This document shows, piece after piece, positions 11,365 to 22,679 of a stretch of 64,000 bases of DNA. The DNA is from Amphiura filiformis (lineage: Eukaryota > Echinodermata > Ophiuroidea > Amphilepidida > Amphiuridae), in NCBI RefSeq assembly GCF_039555335.1, contig NC_092628.1:75270713-75334712 (forward strand), given 5' to 3'. The notes below the pieces were generated by a model. It saw only the letters and a list, made by a program, of their open reading frames with translations. It searched no databases and had not been told where the DNA came from. A program made the position numbers and the translations under genes. The first letter of the stretch is position 1. The number at the start of each line of letters is the position of its first letter.

Positions 11365-11690
11365 GCTTAGCATGAATAGCATGCTATTGCTTCTAGGCTT
11401 CTTGCTACATTTCACTAACCTTCTTCTCCAATTCTTGGTGCAGCCTGGCCACACACCCACAACCTGCACACTGGTTGTCCGTTGGCATTAAAAGAAATGA
11501 TAGGCATGGGTATGGAGTATTATTAGGCTAGCATCAATAGCATGCTATTGCTTAGAGCCTTCTTAGTACATTTCACTAACCTTCTTCTCCAATTCTTGGT
11601 GCAGCCTGGCCACACACCCACAACCTGCACACTGGTTGTCCGTTGGCGTTAACATAAATGCCACGCACAGGTATGGAGTATGAGGCGCAT
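11365..11690 (-). repeat. Direct duplication (~162 bp, two copies) with Cys-rich peptide
   Basis: The segment starting 'agcatgaatagcatgctattgc' at about 11370 recurs from about 11530, including the stretch 'ccaattcttggtgcagcctgg'. On the minus strand both encode NANGQPVC-type or, in another frame, QCAGCGCVARLHQELEKKVSEMY. The latter frame looks like the end of the decayed ORF that starts upstream at 12640. Confidence 0.65.
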
Positions 11691-12640
11691 GTATTATACA
11701 ATTGCCTCGGAGCTTCCCCTTGTGGTCTATCACAAATGTGGTCGCCATCTTTGCAACTGATCATTGTAGGAAAGTAGCCTGAAATGCTGCTTTCCATCTT
11801 TCACAGTAAAATACCAATCAAATATTTCAATTTCTGCAACAAATTCACAGACGTTTTGTATGTCATGTTTTAATTTTGGCAAGTTGTCAGGTGAAAGCCA
11901 AATATGATTATCGAGAGACTGCAAGTATTCAATTATATGGTTTATCATTTGATCTGCAATCCGCATGAACAAATGTAACGTATCCGAGACTACATGAATG
12001 AACGAAACAGAACAATGGTTGTGAAACACAATTGAAATTATTTCGCTTTTTTCCGGCAAGATTGATGATCTCCTAGATTGTGCGGGCAATCTTTGCCTGA
12101 AATAAAGGCAAAATCACGGTGTTCATATACTCTGTAACTCCATCCAGGACCTAAAAGTGCATCAAATGCGGCGAAGTTGTCTAACTTATAACATCCCGAC
12201 TTTTGAAGACTACCAAGCTTACAAAGTTCTCCAAAATGATCCTTAGTTATTTGAAGCCAGAGTTCAACAAAGGTGTCCATCTTTCTTTGGCAGTGTAAAG
12301 CTTCTTTGATTGAAAATTTCAAATTCTGGACTACTAAATTACGACTTTCCTCTGAAGAAATTAAAAATTCCTGTGGCACGTTGATGACACTTGTCCTATC
12401 TGGACGACCAACCGATGTAGTGAACCTTCACAAACAAATGTCCTTCTTCCAACTTAGTGTCAATAATTTCCAAATGGAAAAATGTTCTTGTAGACCAAGT
12501 AGTAATAGTTCGCCTATCACATGCAAGCTTGGGACCAGAAGCCAATTGGTGGTAGTCAACCCTAGGTTTATCCCAAAGATTGGGCTTGCCCTCCATCAGT
12601 AAAACTAAAAAAAAAAAAAAAAAGAAAAATTTAGAAAAAA
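11563..12640 (-). pseudogene. Decayed transposon-associated ORF with Tudor-knot-like start
   Basis: Reading the minus strand from 12600 downward, a poly-T tract and TAG acceptor precede MEGKPNLWDK. The frame then reaches HLEIIDTKLEEGHLFVKV and HYIGWSSR, a pattern close to the chromo-barrel/Tudor-knot signature 'VHY-GW--RYDEW'. A stop follows. Other frames continue with SSEESRNLVVQNLKFSIKEA and PKLKHDIQN at 12379-12038. Then comes VSDTLHLFMRIADQMINHII (12089-11730), reminiscent of 'LH--LRI-D-L---LI' segments in repetitive-family proteins, and finally QCAGCGCVARLHQELEKK. The pieces appear in one order on one strand but in three frames, so this is one broken gene or element ORF. Its exact family is not identified. 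Confidence 0.4.
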
Positions 12641-12880
12641 AAAAAGCAATCAAAACAAAAGAATTTAAGAAAAGAGGTACCGATAGAATGTACCTCATTT
12701 GTTAACATATATAATGAATCACTTGTCTTGAATCACTGAAATTTCAGTGATGTAATTGGATTCCTTGCTCCTACAGGCATACAATATACATAATTTTTGT
12801 TACCAGTTGGAAATTTCCGAAAATTTGGCAAAAAAAAAAAAATCCGGAAATATATTTTTTTGGGGTTTCTGTTTCACTGA
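12641..12880. other. Spacer with A-rich tracts
   Basis: Poly-A runs near 12609-12652 and 12831-12842; nothing else recognised. Confidence 0.4.
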
Positions 12881-13171
12881 TAAAATTTGAAACGCTCAGC
12901 TATCTTAAATGACTTCCCACAGAAGTGCTCCTTTAATATCTCCACCAGCTGTTCATACGACTTATTTGATACCTTTTCCGGAGCTACTTGTGACTTCAAT
13001 AACTGGTATGCATGTAACGAGATGTGATGCCTTGTTTTCTTTAATGTCAGTCACCGTAAAAAAGTGTTCCAATCGCTCGATATACAACTCAAAGTCTTCT
13101 ATATCTCGATTGAATTTATCCATGGTAATTTTCGGCATCGTCTTGTCGCCAATTTGTGGTATATTTGCCAC
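12881..13171 (-). pseudogene. Fragment of LTR-retrotransposon gag (Gypsy-type)
   Basis: The minus frame 13171-12962 begins MANIPQIGDKTMPKITMDKF and contains ELYIERLEHFFTVTDIKENK followed by HLVTCI. This is the N-terminal gag pattern of Gypsy-group elements ('W--Y-ERLEQYF-AN-I--E-K---L----G'). In the next frame (12960-12885) the text YEQLVEILKEHFCGKSFKIA then ERFKFYQ continues the same domain ('L---LKEH--P----I-ERFKF--R'). So a frameshift lies near 12962. Protease, RT and integrase are absent and no LTR pair was found around it. Confidence 0.5.
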
Positions 13172-13440
13172 AAGAAATAGACACCCAAATTAACACACGT
13201 CAGATATTTATGTACCAGTTAATTTATTTATACGTTGCTGAGGTCAAAGGTGGGTTGGATGAGCCGTGATTACTTCTGGTAACGATAAGGGCGCAACACA
13301 CTAAATGTAAAGATATCACAGCACTCCCATCTTGTCCGCTCTTCAAACCTGATCTTAATCCCTTTGCACCTTTTTTGGCAGCATTGGTTTTTATTTGTGC
13401 TTTTCCAATATTATTCTTGCAAATGAAAATCCTCGTATTT
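13172..13440. other. No recognised feature
   Basis: Short spacer between two retroelement-like fragments. Confidence 0.4.
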
Positions 13441-13995
13441 GAACGTAAAAGTCAATCATGAATTGGAAAAATTTTAAATGTGTTTTCATCCAGCATACTA
13501 CCTCGAGTGAGTTGATCCCAGTAGTCACAAAGTTTTTTGTCTACTAAAACTGGTGTGGTGATATTAAACAGCCATATGTCCTTCCCTTTTGACTCATCAG
13601 AGATTTGAGGCAGATGCAGTCGGACTAGTCTTTCCAATTGGCAGAAGAACAAAAATGTGGCATCATTAACTAAAGTTAAGCCACCACACGTCTGGGTAGA
13701 CGCATGTTCTGAATTACCTGATGAAGATGTGAACTTTCACAATTGTGAATTTTTTAACCTTCACTGGGAGGCGAGATACAATGTACCCAGCAGCGTACCT
13801 CAATGCATTTTCCTCTTTGTTTGTTAAGTTCTCAAGTTCCTTTTCCGGTATGAGGCCTTGATACATCCCTACACCATCAACATGGTAACTGTTTAAAGTC
13901 CCAATTACACTCTTCTTGCCTGGAAAGAAACACCTGATGCCCTGTTCAACTGTGTTCTGATATGTTGTATCCAACTGCTGCCACCTTTGCAAACT
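13441..13995 (-). pseudogene. Fragment of a repetitive, transposon-associated protein
   Basis: The minus strand has two adjacent frames: 13992-13714 with GMYQGLIPEKELENLTNKEE, then NALRYAAGYIVSRL, and 13652-13452 with LERLVRLHLPQ and a WDQLTRG segment. 'L---EENALRY-AGYI' followed by a segment ending in 'L-R--L' recurs in a family of uncharacterised proteins that are high copy in marine invertebrate genomes. That is recalled pattern knowledge, not a search. Frameshift between the two pieces makes it nonfunctional. Confidence 0.35.
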
Positions 13996-14003
13996 CTTTT
14001 ATA

Positions 14004-14165
14004 CTTAGAAGGAAAGCAAGTTCCTAAATCGCAAGATAAAGGAGTCCATAGCCATCAGACAGGAAAAACAAGTCAAGCTCAACAGAGACGGGGGCCGGGA
14101 TCTTCCGAGAATTTACGACTGTCTTCTAGAAACACCAAAATCATCCAAGTGTGAAGAAGACAGTC
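14004..14165 (+). pseudogene. Penelope-like element GIY-YIG end (C-terminal remnant)
   Basis: The plus frame from about 14006 reads ESKFLNRKIKESIAIRQEKQ, then LNRDGGRDLPRIYDCLL, then a serine/lysine-rich tail. This resembles the C-terminus of GIY-YIG endonuclease domains attached to Penelope-like RTs ('EA--IR-----LNRD-G--LP-IYD-LL'). The rest of the element is missing. Immediately downstream is a hammerhead-like motif, a combination known from Penelope-like elements. Confidence 0.45.
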
Positions 14166-14181
14166 GGCCAGTCATTACTGC

Positions 14182-14225
14182 CTGAGGATGGTAACAGTTA
14201 GTTACCGAAAATATTAGCAGGTAAA
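14182..14225 (+). ncRNA. Hammerhead-ribozyme-like core
   Basis: CTGAGGA (14182-14188) is followed by the 6-bp stem GGTAAC/GTTACC (14190-14195 and 14201-14206, loop AGTTA) and then GAAA (14207-14210), the spacing of the hammerhead core CUGANGA - stem II - GAAA. A possible stem III (ATATT...AATAT) follows. Stem I and the cleavage site are not established, so activity is unproven. Confidence 0.4.
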
Positions 14226-17170
14226 TATTTATTTATTTGCCTTCAGTTTCCGTTGAAAGTTTTAAAATTTTCTTGGTTTCTTTTATACTTGTCAAAACAG
14301 GTCTGACGAAACATCCCATTGGTATTTTCTTTGGTAGTTCCTGGGAAAAATATGAATGGAAACTTGTTAAAATCTAGCATAATTGTTAATTTGATATATG
14401 ACGTAACACCACAAAATGAGCGGAAAGTGAAAATTCTGAAAATTTCAGTGTTGGCAAATTTAAATGAAAGAACAGCAGAAAATGATGAAAATGTCACCTT
14501 AAAATTTGCTACAGCATTCTCTTTAGTCTATTGTGATAAATTCGGACCTGCAAAACCTTCCCTGAATTCTGAAAGTATTGCACACCTGAAGTCTTTGAAT
14601 TTGTCGGTACCATGTTTGTGTACATGTACAAGGTTTTGGTCTCAATGTCCCTCATTCTGACTTCGGTAGGTTGGCAGGTCTGCATTCTTCATTGATCAGA
14701 TCGTTTTGTTTTAGTTTCAATCATGGTTCTGACAGACATTTATGTTTTGGTTCCTTTTATGAATAATTGGGTTTTGAGCTTTTTGATTTCTATGATGGCA
14801 TTTTCATGTAGGTCTTTCAAATGTTCATGTTTATCCTGAATTTCTTGGCGTTCTTGACTTTAATTGCATGCATTTTCATATTTGAGCTTAGGTGTCATCA
14901 AGTTTGCCTCTGATTATATATAGCATAGATTTTATTATCTGTATATTGGTTTCATTTGGGGAACTGTTTCTGGATAAATGTGGGACCTTGCAGTAGAAGG
15001 TCATCTGAGCTGAATAATACTTCATCTGTTAGGGCTACTATGGGGGAATCTGAGAAAACCAAAGTTGGTTAAATGTGTATTGGTGTAGCTGTGTGGCTGA
15101 TGACCTTCCCATACTAATTAGTGAAAAGTAAATTAATAAAATTACTGACCAAAATATTTAATAAAAGTACACATAAGACTGAGTATTGGTAAAAAAGCAA
15201 TTAATAGCTTTACATAAGATGTTGTTTATACATTTTCCGGAATTGCTAACAATTTAGCAATGAGTAACATATAATCACTTCCTAAATTTGAATCTGTGTT
15301 TAGGTGAATCTCAAGAATCATTACGTTTTGTTACCTAGAGAGATTTGATCATGTCTCACATCCTTTTTCAACCAAATTGACGGTAATAACTCTTGTAGCG
15401 AGGGATCAACATTTAACCACAAATTGCCTCAGGTAAAACTCACTTCCTGGGAACTAAATACCACACAAGGTCATTTTTATGCATGGCTATACATAGCTAT
15501 GCATGGCTATACATAGCTATGCATGGCTATGCATGGTATTCCTGACCATTACCCATAACAAATGAGCTACAGCACCATTGGTGCTCTTGTTATGTAACTC
15601 ATTGACCCATTTGTGTTATATAATGCCGCTAGCTATAATGACATCCTTGTGATCTGGTCAACTCATTGACAAATACAATTAAACCTCAGGAGGGAATACA
15701 ATTTTTGATCAAAATTCTCCAGGCAGTGAAGCGTAATGATAACCAACAATCCAACACGCCTTCATGGAAAAATGGCATGGGATGGGGATAGATGTTTGCG
15801 GAGTCTAAATTCTCCCTTATCATATATTTTGAGTTATAGAAATGTTATAAATTTTGTAAAGTAAAGTTTCACCTAGTTATGTATGAGATATTGTACAGAA
15901 ATGTTATGTTAAATTTGTTAAGTAAAGTATCACTATGTTTATGTATGGGAAATTGGCTATACTATTTAAAATTCACACAACCCCATAGATTTTGAAATTC
16001 CGAATCAGCAAAATGATTCATGTGATGAGCTTTTAAAGGTGGGATAGTCTCTGATTAGATGTCATTCTAAAGATGGCCTGTCTGGTGACAAGACTCGAGG
16101 AAAGACATCTTAATTTTTATTAGGAACATGATTTTGTTTTTTCAACCATGATTTATATATTTTTTTTTTTAAGGCAAGTATTAAATATTTTTTGTATGAG
16201 CTCTTGACAGATGGTATGTTTCAGTATAAAGAAGCACAAGCTGTTTGGAAGAAAGTACAGGTGGGTGTGAATTTCAAATGGAATGGATCAATACAACGCT
16301 AAACACAACTGCAAATGTTTTATAAACTGTTTTAAAAAGATTATTTTCAAATAAAATTGTATACAAAAAAAGAAAAAAGGTGTACTATCAAGAAGGGTAG
16401 CATTATTAACAAGCTGTGCCATGTAACCTCTAATATTAAACTGGAACTTGTTGATCTGTGCAATTTGATTTTAGGGGCAGCTTCATAACCCATCCACCAT
16501 CGACCCCCATTTATATAGTTCATAACAATAGGATGTGGTTAAAGCTCCGGTACTGTCAGGGCATCGGCGGTCAACTGGCAGTTGGGTTGTGAGGCCATCC
16601 CTTACAAACTGATTTGTTCTGTGTACCATATACTAAGAATTGAATTGTGATGGCATTTGTGTGTCAAATTCTATCAAGTGTAGGAAGAAATGGAAACCTA
16701 CATATTACTGGTGTTAAAGATGTTCAGTGTGCTGGATATAACATATAAAAAGAATATTGTGTTCTTGCCATGTGTATACCGGCTATGGGCACAAATTTTA
16801 GGGGTTCATAACAATTTGTAAAGGCTGCCAAATTTTATTTAACACGTTTTGTGTTTACTGGATGTAGAGAGGAACATGTGTCTGATTCTTTATTCCAATA
16901 ACTCCTGCAACCAGTAATATGTAGGTGCCAGAGAATGGACAGAGTGCATCATAATTATGTTAAAGAAAGTAACAATTCATTCGTGTTATATGCTAAATGT
17001 GCATTTTGAAGTTGTCTAGATGTTCTCAAGACTTGACTGAAGTAGTGTGACAAGTGATTCATATATACATAATAATAGAGGCTCCTAGGGTCCACAACTT
17101 ATAAGTTCTCCCTAATACTTTTTTAAAATATGTCGAAAAAATTCTTACGAAATGTAAAAAGATACTTATA
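14226..17170. other. Gene-free AT-rich region
   Basis: Short ORFs on both strands (14243-14660) show no domain. At 15478-15536 there is a 20-bp tandem repeat of 'gcatggctatacatagctat', about three copies. Two similar 'gttatgtat...agtaaagt' stretches at 15845-15955 suggest a local duplication. Nothing else is recognised in nearly 3 kb. Confidence 0.5.
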
Positions 17171-17177
17171 CTTAATA

Positions 17178-17495
17178 GCCCTATTTGTTTTACCCCTCTG
17201 TGGACCAATTTATAGCGTCACACATCATTGCGTTCAGTCACAATGGTGATGGTTAATTGTGTAAGAAATGAGACGGTTTTAAAAGTTGCACCCGAGTCCA
17301 TAGCAGTCAGGTTTTCTTTAACAAACACATGAATAGGCCTGGCCTACTGAATTGTTTGAGAGTTGACTCCTATGGGTTCAGATGCAACTTTAAAACTGTT
17401 TAAAATGGTCTCTTTTTTACATAATGGACCATTGTGACTGAACGCAATGACGTGTGACGCTATAATTAGGTCCATATGTGTAAAACAAATAAGGC
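17178..17495. mobile_element. Foldback MITE (~318 bp)
   Basis: The left arm (17178-17250) contains TATAGCGTCACACATCATTG and TTCAGTCACAATGG. The right arm (17420-17495) is its imperfect reverse complement, ending AAACAAATAAGGC. About 70 bp of paired arm flank a unique centre. Confidence 0.7.
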
Positions 17496-18090
17496 TTCAC
17501 ATATCTGTTTTACATGTTAACTTTGCATTTCGTCAAATATTTTTTGATTCATTTTTGAAAGTATTTAGGGGGAAGGTTCCGTAGATGAATATTTTTTTCC
17601 GTAGATAGATATTTTTGAAATTACGCTTTGATAATATTGTGAAAAAATTAAGTTAACATACTATTCAATAAATTTGCAATGCACAAATTTCTATCAAAAT
17701 TGCGGTCAAAAATACTATTCGAATTCAAAATTACTAAGACTTGAATACCGAGGTCACCGCCGGGGGTCAGAGATCAGGCTCGAGGTTACACTCACATTGA
17801 TATGCATTGGTCACATGTCCAGAAAATTTTCCAGTGAAAATTTACCTATTAATGTTGACTGACACATGTGATATAATGTGGAAGACAGCTGAGAAATCAG
17901 AAGAGATATCTCATATGCCTGCACAGACAGGCAGATGTGCAAGGAATCCATGTTTATACCAGGGTGGCACCAGATATGGTTTAGGGGGGAAATGAATTTC
18001 AGAGAGTTGGCAGAATCCAAATTATTTTCTAAAATTATGAGCATTTTTTATCCAAAATGTTCTATTTATTTAAAAAGTTCAAGACTAGAA
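17496..18090. other. No recognised gene
   Basis: Three overlapping short ORFs in different frames, none with recognisable content. Confidence 0.4.
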
Positions 18091-18397
18091 CTGCCATTAC
18101 CCCCTGGTGTCACCACTGTTCTCTACTAATTTGGTTGCCTGCCATTACCCCCTGGTGTGCTATTACCCCCTGGTGTCACCACTGTTCTCTACTAATTTGG
18201 TTGCCTGCCATTACCCCCTGGTGTCACCACTGTTCTCTACTAATTTGGTTGCCTGCCATTACCCCCCTGGTGTCACCACTGTTCTCTACTAATTTGGTTG
18301 CCTGCTATTACCCCCTGGTGTCACCACTGTTCTCTACTAATTTGGTTGCCTGCCATTACCCCCTGGTGTCACCACTGTTCTCTACTAATTTGGTTGC
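18091..18397. repeat. 48-bp minisatellite
   Basis: The unit 'ctgccattaccccctggtgt' plus 'caccactgttctctactaat' and 'ttggttgc' repeats from 18091, 18139, 18205, 18253, 18302 and 18350, with one truncated copy at about 18158. A 140-codon frame runs through it (18057-18479), giving a peptide repeat ITPWCHHCSLLIWLPA, but this follows from unit length being divisible by three. Confidence 0.9.
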
Positions 18398-18641
18398 TCT
18401 TCTGACTGTTATTGCAAGTGTCATTGACATTGTTTCTCTCCTGTATTGGCTCTCATGTCTCTGCTGCTTTCTTTACTGATACTGTTTGTGCCAATAATCT
18501 ATTTGGCTTCCTCCATGCAGTGACGTAATGCATCCTCCAGTGGGCCCAGTATTAAATTTGTGTGTGTTCACTCAAAAAGCTGGCATGTGTACCTGTAAGA
18601 AGTACTGATATCACTGCCTTGAAGAAGCCAAATAGACTATA

Positions 18642-18964
18642 TGTGACATGATCAAGGGGAATGAATGTCTACCCTGGTCGAAAATGAGTTTTGCATAGGG
18701 TTTTAAAGAGGACATTTAGAGCTCTCTAAAACTGGAAACCCCATGTTGATACGACCTTTTTTGCGAAGTTACATCAATTTATCAATTGCTGAAAACAATA
18801 TAAAACAAAAGAATTTTAGCACTTTCTTTGCCAATATGCTTGAAAAGCAGTGCTTGTCACTGAAGCAGTATTACCCTCAATAAAGAAAGAATAAATAATA
18901 ATAATAATAATATCTCAAAATCAATATTAGCGACATGCGACTCATTTCCCTTGATCGTGTCACA
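18642..18964. mobile_element. MITE with TGTGACATGATCAAGGGGAA ends
   Basis: Starts TGTGACATGATCAAGGG and ends CCCTTGATCGTGTCACA. The interior has a short (AAT)n tract. A second copy in opposite orientation lies near 59622-59837. No ORF. Confidence 0.7.
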
Positions 18965-19003
18965 TATATATCTTTCCATATCTTGTGTCACTCACTTTGT
19001 TTA

Positions 19004-19602
19004 TACACTAAGCCAAAAAAGAAACTTATAATTTTTCACAAGGTCATATCTTAAAAACCTGTCTATCAAAATTAACCAAAATTACACACAGGATTGCCCC
19101 AATACTCTACTCTAAACACATGTCACTTACTATGCAGTTGTCCAACTGACACAACAGCAAAATGCACTGATATGCAACACCTTCCTGGACCACATTCACA
19201 GCGCAACATATTTCTTTGGCTGGGTTCCAATTATTCGCCTGTGAATGTGATCCTGAAGCTGTTCCGTGTCAGTGCATTTTAATGTTGTGTCAGTTGGACA
19301 ACTGCTTGGTTACTGACATGTGTTTAGAGTAGAGTATTGAAGTAATCCTGTGTGTAATTTTTGTTCATGTACAGGCGAATAATTGGAACCCAGCCAAAGA
19401 AATCTGTTGCGCTGTGAATGTGGTCCAGGAAGGTGTTGCATGTCAGTGCATTTTGCTGTTGTGTCAGTTGGACAACTGTTTGGTTACTGACCAGTGTTTA
19501 GAGTAGAGTATTGAAGTAATCCTGTGTGCAATTTTTGCTCATTTTTATGGAGAGGATTTTAAGATATGACCTTGTGAAAAGTTTCTTTTTTGGCTTAGTG
19601 TA
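19004..19602. mobile_element. TA-flanked foldback with TACACTAAGCCAAAAAAG ends
   Basis: The ends TACACTAAGCCAAAAAAG (19004) and CTTTTTTGGCTTAGTGTA (19602) and the adjacent 'CACAAGGTCATATCTTAAAA' are inverted over about 45 bp. The TA at both ends fits a Tc1/mariner-type nonautonomous element. The centre is itself a three-part inverted/direct duplication: 'gttgtccaactgacacaaca' appears inverted at about 19136, 19296 and 19459. Confidence 0.75.
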
Positions 19603-19831
19603 TTTGTAAGTTTGTATACAGTCAAACCTCTTTGGACCGGATAAGCCAAAAATCTGGATAATTTTGTGCAATGCCAAAATTGGAATAACAAAAGAGTACT
19701 CAATATGGGGCAATAATATGTTTAAAGATGGTATTTGAAGGACATGCATTGTATGCAACATAGATGTCAGGTGTTAGGGTCACTAGTGTTTTGCTGGTTT
19801 GATTGTTTTAAAATTTCCAGTAGAAAAGATT

Positions 19832-20032
19832 TGGGCAATTCCAAGCATCATTCCGCAACGCAAAGTTTGCATATGCAAATTAGGGTCGTTTGGAAAAGTT
19901 TCTCCCACTTTCATCTTTCACTTACCCAAAATAGATAGCATTATACTATTCACCTTCCTAATTGGCTGCTGCATTAAAAAGAAATCATGTGCAAAAGTCG
20001 CGTTGCGGAATGATGTTGCTTGGAATTGCCCA
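19832..20032. mobile_element. 201-bp MITE with TGGGCAATTCCAAG ends
   Basis: TGGGCAATTCCAAGC...CATTCCGCAACGC on the left is matched by GCGTTGCGGAATGATG...GCTTGGAATTGCCCA on the right. Arms are about 31 bp with a 3-base size difference. Confidence 0.65.
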
Positions 20033-20757
20033 TTTGCAAGCTTTGCAAGGTATATCAACCATTGATAATCTATGGGTCAACTGTGCCACATGTGTACAAA
20101 AGTCAGACATAACAGAAACCCCATTGCATTATGGGAATGTAGTTAAACATCCTCTCATTCATTTTGTATAATTTTGTCAGTAAAATGTTACATACTTGTG
20201 CCAATATTTTGTTTGAATGAAATAAAGATGTGAAAAAATACAATATACAATTTGTCTTGTTTTATTGCATTGTTCTTAAACATGTTATAAGCAAAAAAGA
20301 ATATTGAGAATAGATTATATAACAATCCCAAAGACTGCACCCTCTGCATAATACATATAATTTCACAGTTATTCATTATGTTATTCATTTCTTAAAACAA
20401 GAGCCAAAAACATGCATTTTTGGCACGTTTTCTGACAATCAATAATTATGCAAAAATGTTGCTCTAATATTCACTTTGTGTTACTTGTGTTAAATAATTG
20501 ATATAAATAATTGATATAAATAAGATCAAAACATGTAAACATGTCTTTTCCAAAAACTGGAATGCATAAATTGAAATTAAGACTTCGTTCATACACGTCT
20601 TTGACTTGATTGTCAAAGCATATGAAAAGCACCTTAAAACTACATGTTTTTGGCCCTTTATTCATAAATTTGGCCAAATAGTGCAATTCAACTTATATTG
20701 ACAGTTAGTACTAAATGAATGGGATCTTTTCATATTTCACATACATTTTGTGAAAAA
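20033..20757. other. No recognised gene
   Basis: AT-rich; only isolated short ORFs. Confidence 0.4.
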
Positions 20758-21385
20758 TTTGCAATCAGGATTGAACAGTAAAATAATGTCATTTTGGTTC
20801 ACTATTTTGGACAGCCATCAAGGTTAAACAAGGTAACTTGCAATCAGGATTAAACAGTAAAATAATGTCATTTTGGTTCCCTATTTTGGACAGCCATCAA
20901 GATTAAACGATGAGGTAACTTGCAATCAGGATAAAACAGCAAAATAATGTCATTTTGGTTCACTATTTTGGACAGCCATCAAGATTCAACGATTAGGTAA
21001 CTTGCAATCAGGATTAAACAGCAGAATAATGTCATTTTGGTTCACTATTTTGGACAGCCATCAAGATTAAACGATTAGGTAACTTGCAGTCAAGATTAAA
21101 CAGTAAAGTAATGTCATTTTGGTTGACTATTTTGGACAGCCATACAATAAGGTAACTTGCAATCAGGATAAAACAGCAAAATAATGTAATTTTGGTTCAC
21201 TATTTTGGACAGCCATCAAGATTAAACCGATGTCATTTTCGTTGACTATTTTGGACAGCCATCAAGATTAAACAGATGTCATTTTCGTTGACTATTTTGG
21301 ACAGCCATCATTTTCGTTGACTATTTTGGACAGCCATCAAGATTAAACAGATGTCATTTTGGTTCAGTAACAAGGTAACTTGCAA
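20758..21385. repeat. ~80-bp tandem repeat array
   Basis: Units contain 'gcaatcaggattaaacag', 'taatgtcattttggttcac' and 'tattttggacagccatcaag'. Starts of the first motif are near 20761, 20840, 20922, 21004, 21086 and 21159. From 21226 the array degenerates into shorter ~50-bp subunits built from the second half only. Confidence 0.85.
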
Positions 21386-21440
21386 TCAAATCAAGCAAAG
21401 ATTATGCCAATAGAAGAAGGCACAACCGGTATATTTGAAA

Positions 21441-22465
21441 TACCAGGTGTCCCAAAAAAAAGAGGCCCCTCATTGCTCCCTCTTTTTCTCCTATTTTTGA
21501 AAAGTTGATTAAATATATTTTGGTATGCAAGGAAACCTTTAATCGTTAGCTTTAATAAACCAAAACAATGATTTCATTCGGCTCACAACTTTTGAAGATA
21601 TGCCCTTTTGAATAAAAGTACCTGTTTTTCACTCTGTCCACGGATAGCAAACAGAGTGGTTGGGATGGCTCATGCTGTGGAGTGGCCTGTACGATCACCA
21701 GACCTCACACCACTTGATTTTTTCCTTTGTGGCAAAATCCAAGATCTTCGCAAACGTATTACTGAATGCATTCGCAAGTATCTGGCGCACAAAGATGGTA
21801 CGCAACGCAATTGATGCAATGAGGACCAGGGCTGAAACCTGTATTCGCCAAGGAGGCAACCAGGTAGAGGGCAGAGCAGCACAGTAAACTCACTTCAGAA
21901 GAACCAAAGACAAACCAAACAGCCTTTTAGGGCTACCTTTTATCCTAAAAAGAGAAATGACTTATGTTGTAAATAAAAAAGAAAGCAAGAAACATAATAA
22001 AACAAAACAGCATAAATAACCAAGAAAAAAATAAGTAATTGCAAGTAAAGCAAAAGAAGTCCCCCTAGGGGAAGTCCCGTTCAGCATCCATTTTACCCAC
22101 AAATTAATGACACTATTAACAAAATCCATTGCCCATACACCCACCGGTAAAGCCCATTCCATAAATAAAGTTATTTTATAAAGTTATCATTGAGGAATGT
22201 TTGATATTCATGCATGGTATGATGTGTACTCCTTTTCAATCTTTGAAGTAGCCAAACCTTCTCCGTGGACAGAGTGAAAAACGGGTACATTTCTTTAAAA
22301 CAGCATATCTTCAAAAGTTGTGAGCCAATTGATATAATTGTTTTGGTTTATTAAAGCTAACGACTCAAGGTTTCTTTACATACCAAAATACATTTGATAC
22401 ATTTTTCAAAAATAGGAGAAAAAGAGGGCGCAATGAGGGGCCTCTTTTTTTTGGGACACCCTGTA
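21441..22465. mobile_element. Mariner-type deletion derivative with ~210-bp TIRs
   Basis: The ends TACCAGGTGTCCCAAAAAAA and (inverted) TACAGGGTGTCCCAAAAAAA begin long imperfect TIRs that run from 21441 to about 21650 and from 22258 to 22465. Between them lies only the tail of a transposase (21625-21887), so this copy cannot mobilise itself. 'AGGGTGTCCCAAAA' termini and the DDE-type C-terminal fragment both point to the IS630-Tc1-mariner superfamily. Confidence 0.8.
21625..21887 (+). pseudogene. C-terminal fragment of mariner-like transposase
   Basis: One frame gives EWPVRSPDLTPLDFFLCGKI, the last-aspartate region of mariner-type DDE/D transposases. A second frame takes over with NAIDAMRTRAETCIRQGG and NQVEGRAAQ, then a stop at 21887, matching the usual C-terminal end. 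A frameshift near 21760 separates them and the first two catalytic acidic residues and the DNA-binding domain are missing. Confidence 0.75.
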
Positions 22466-22679
22466 GTTTACACAAGCATGACAAGTGACGCAATCAAAGG
22501 GAGTCTGGAAATAACACAACCAAATTCCTATTGCTGCTGACCCCAGAGGTACACTGCTGCCCAGATAATACTTCTGATGTACGTACGTACCCACATCTAG
22601 AGCACCACTGAAGTAGCTGGGCAGCAGTTTACCTTTGTGGTCAGCGAAAACAGGAATCTGGTAGTGTAGCACAATTAGA

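Noticed and set aside
10990..11469. 159-codon minus ORF
   Set aside because: Crosses a local duplication and unrelated sequence; no domain and no splice support.
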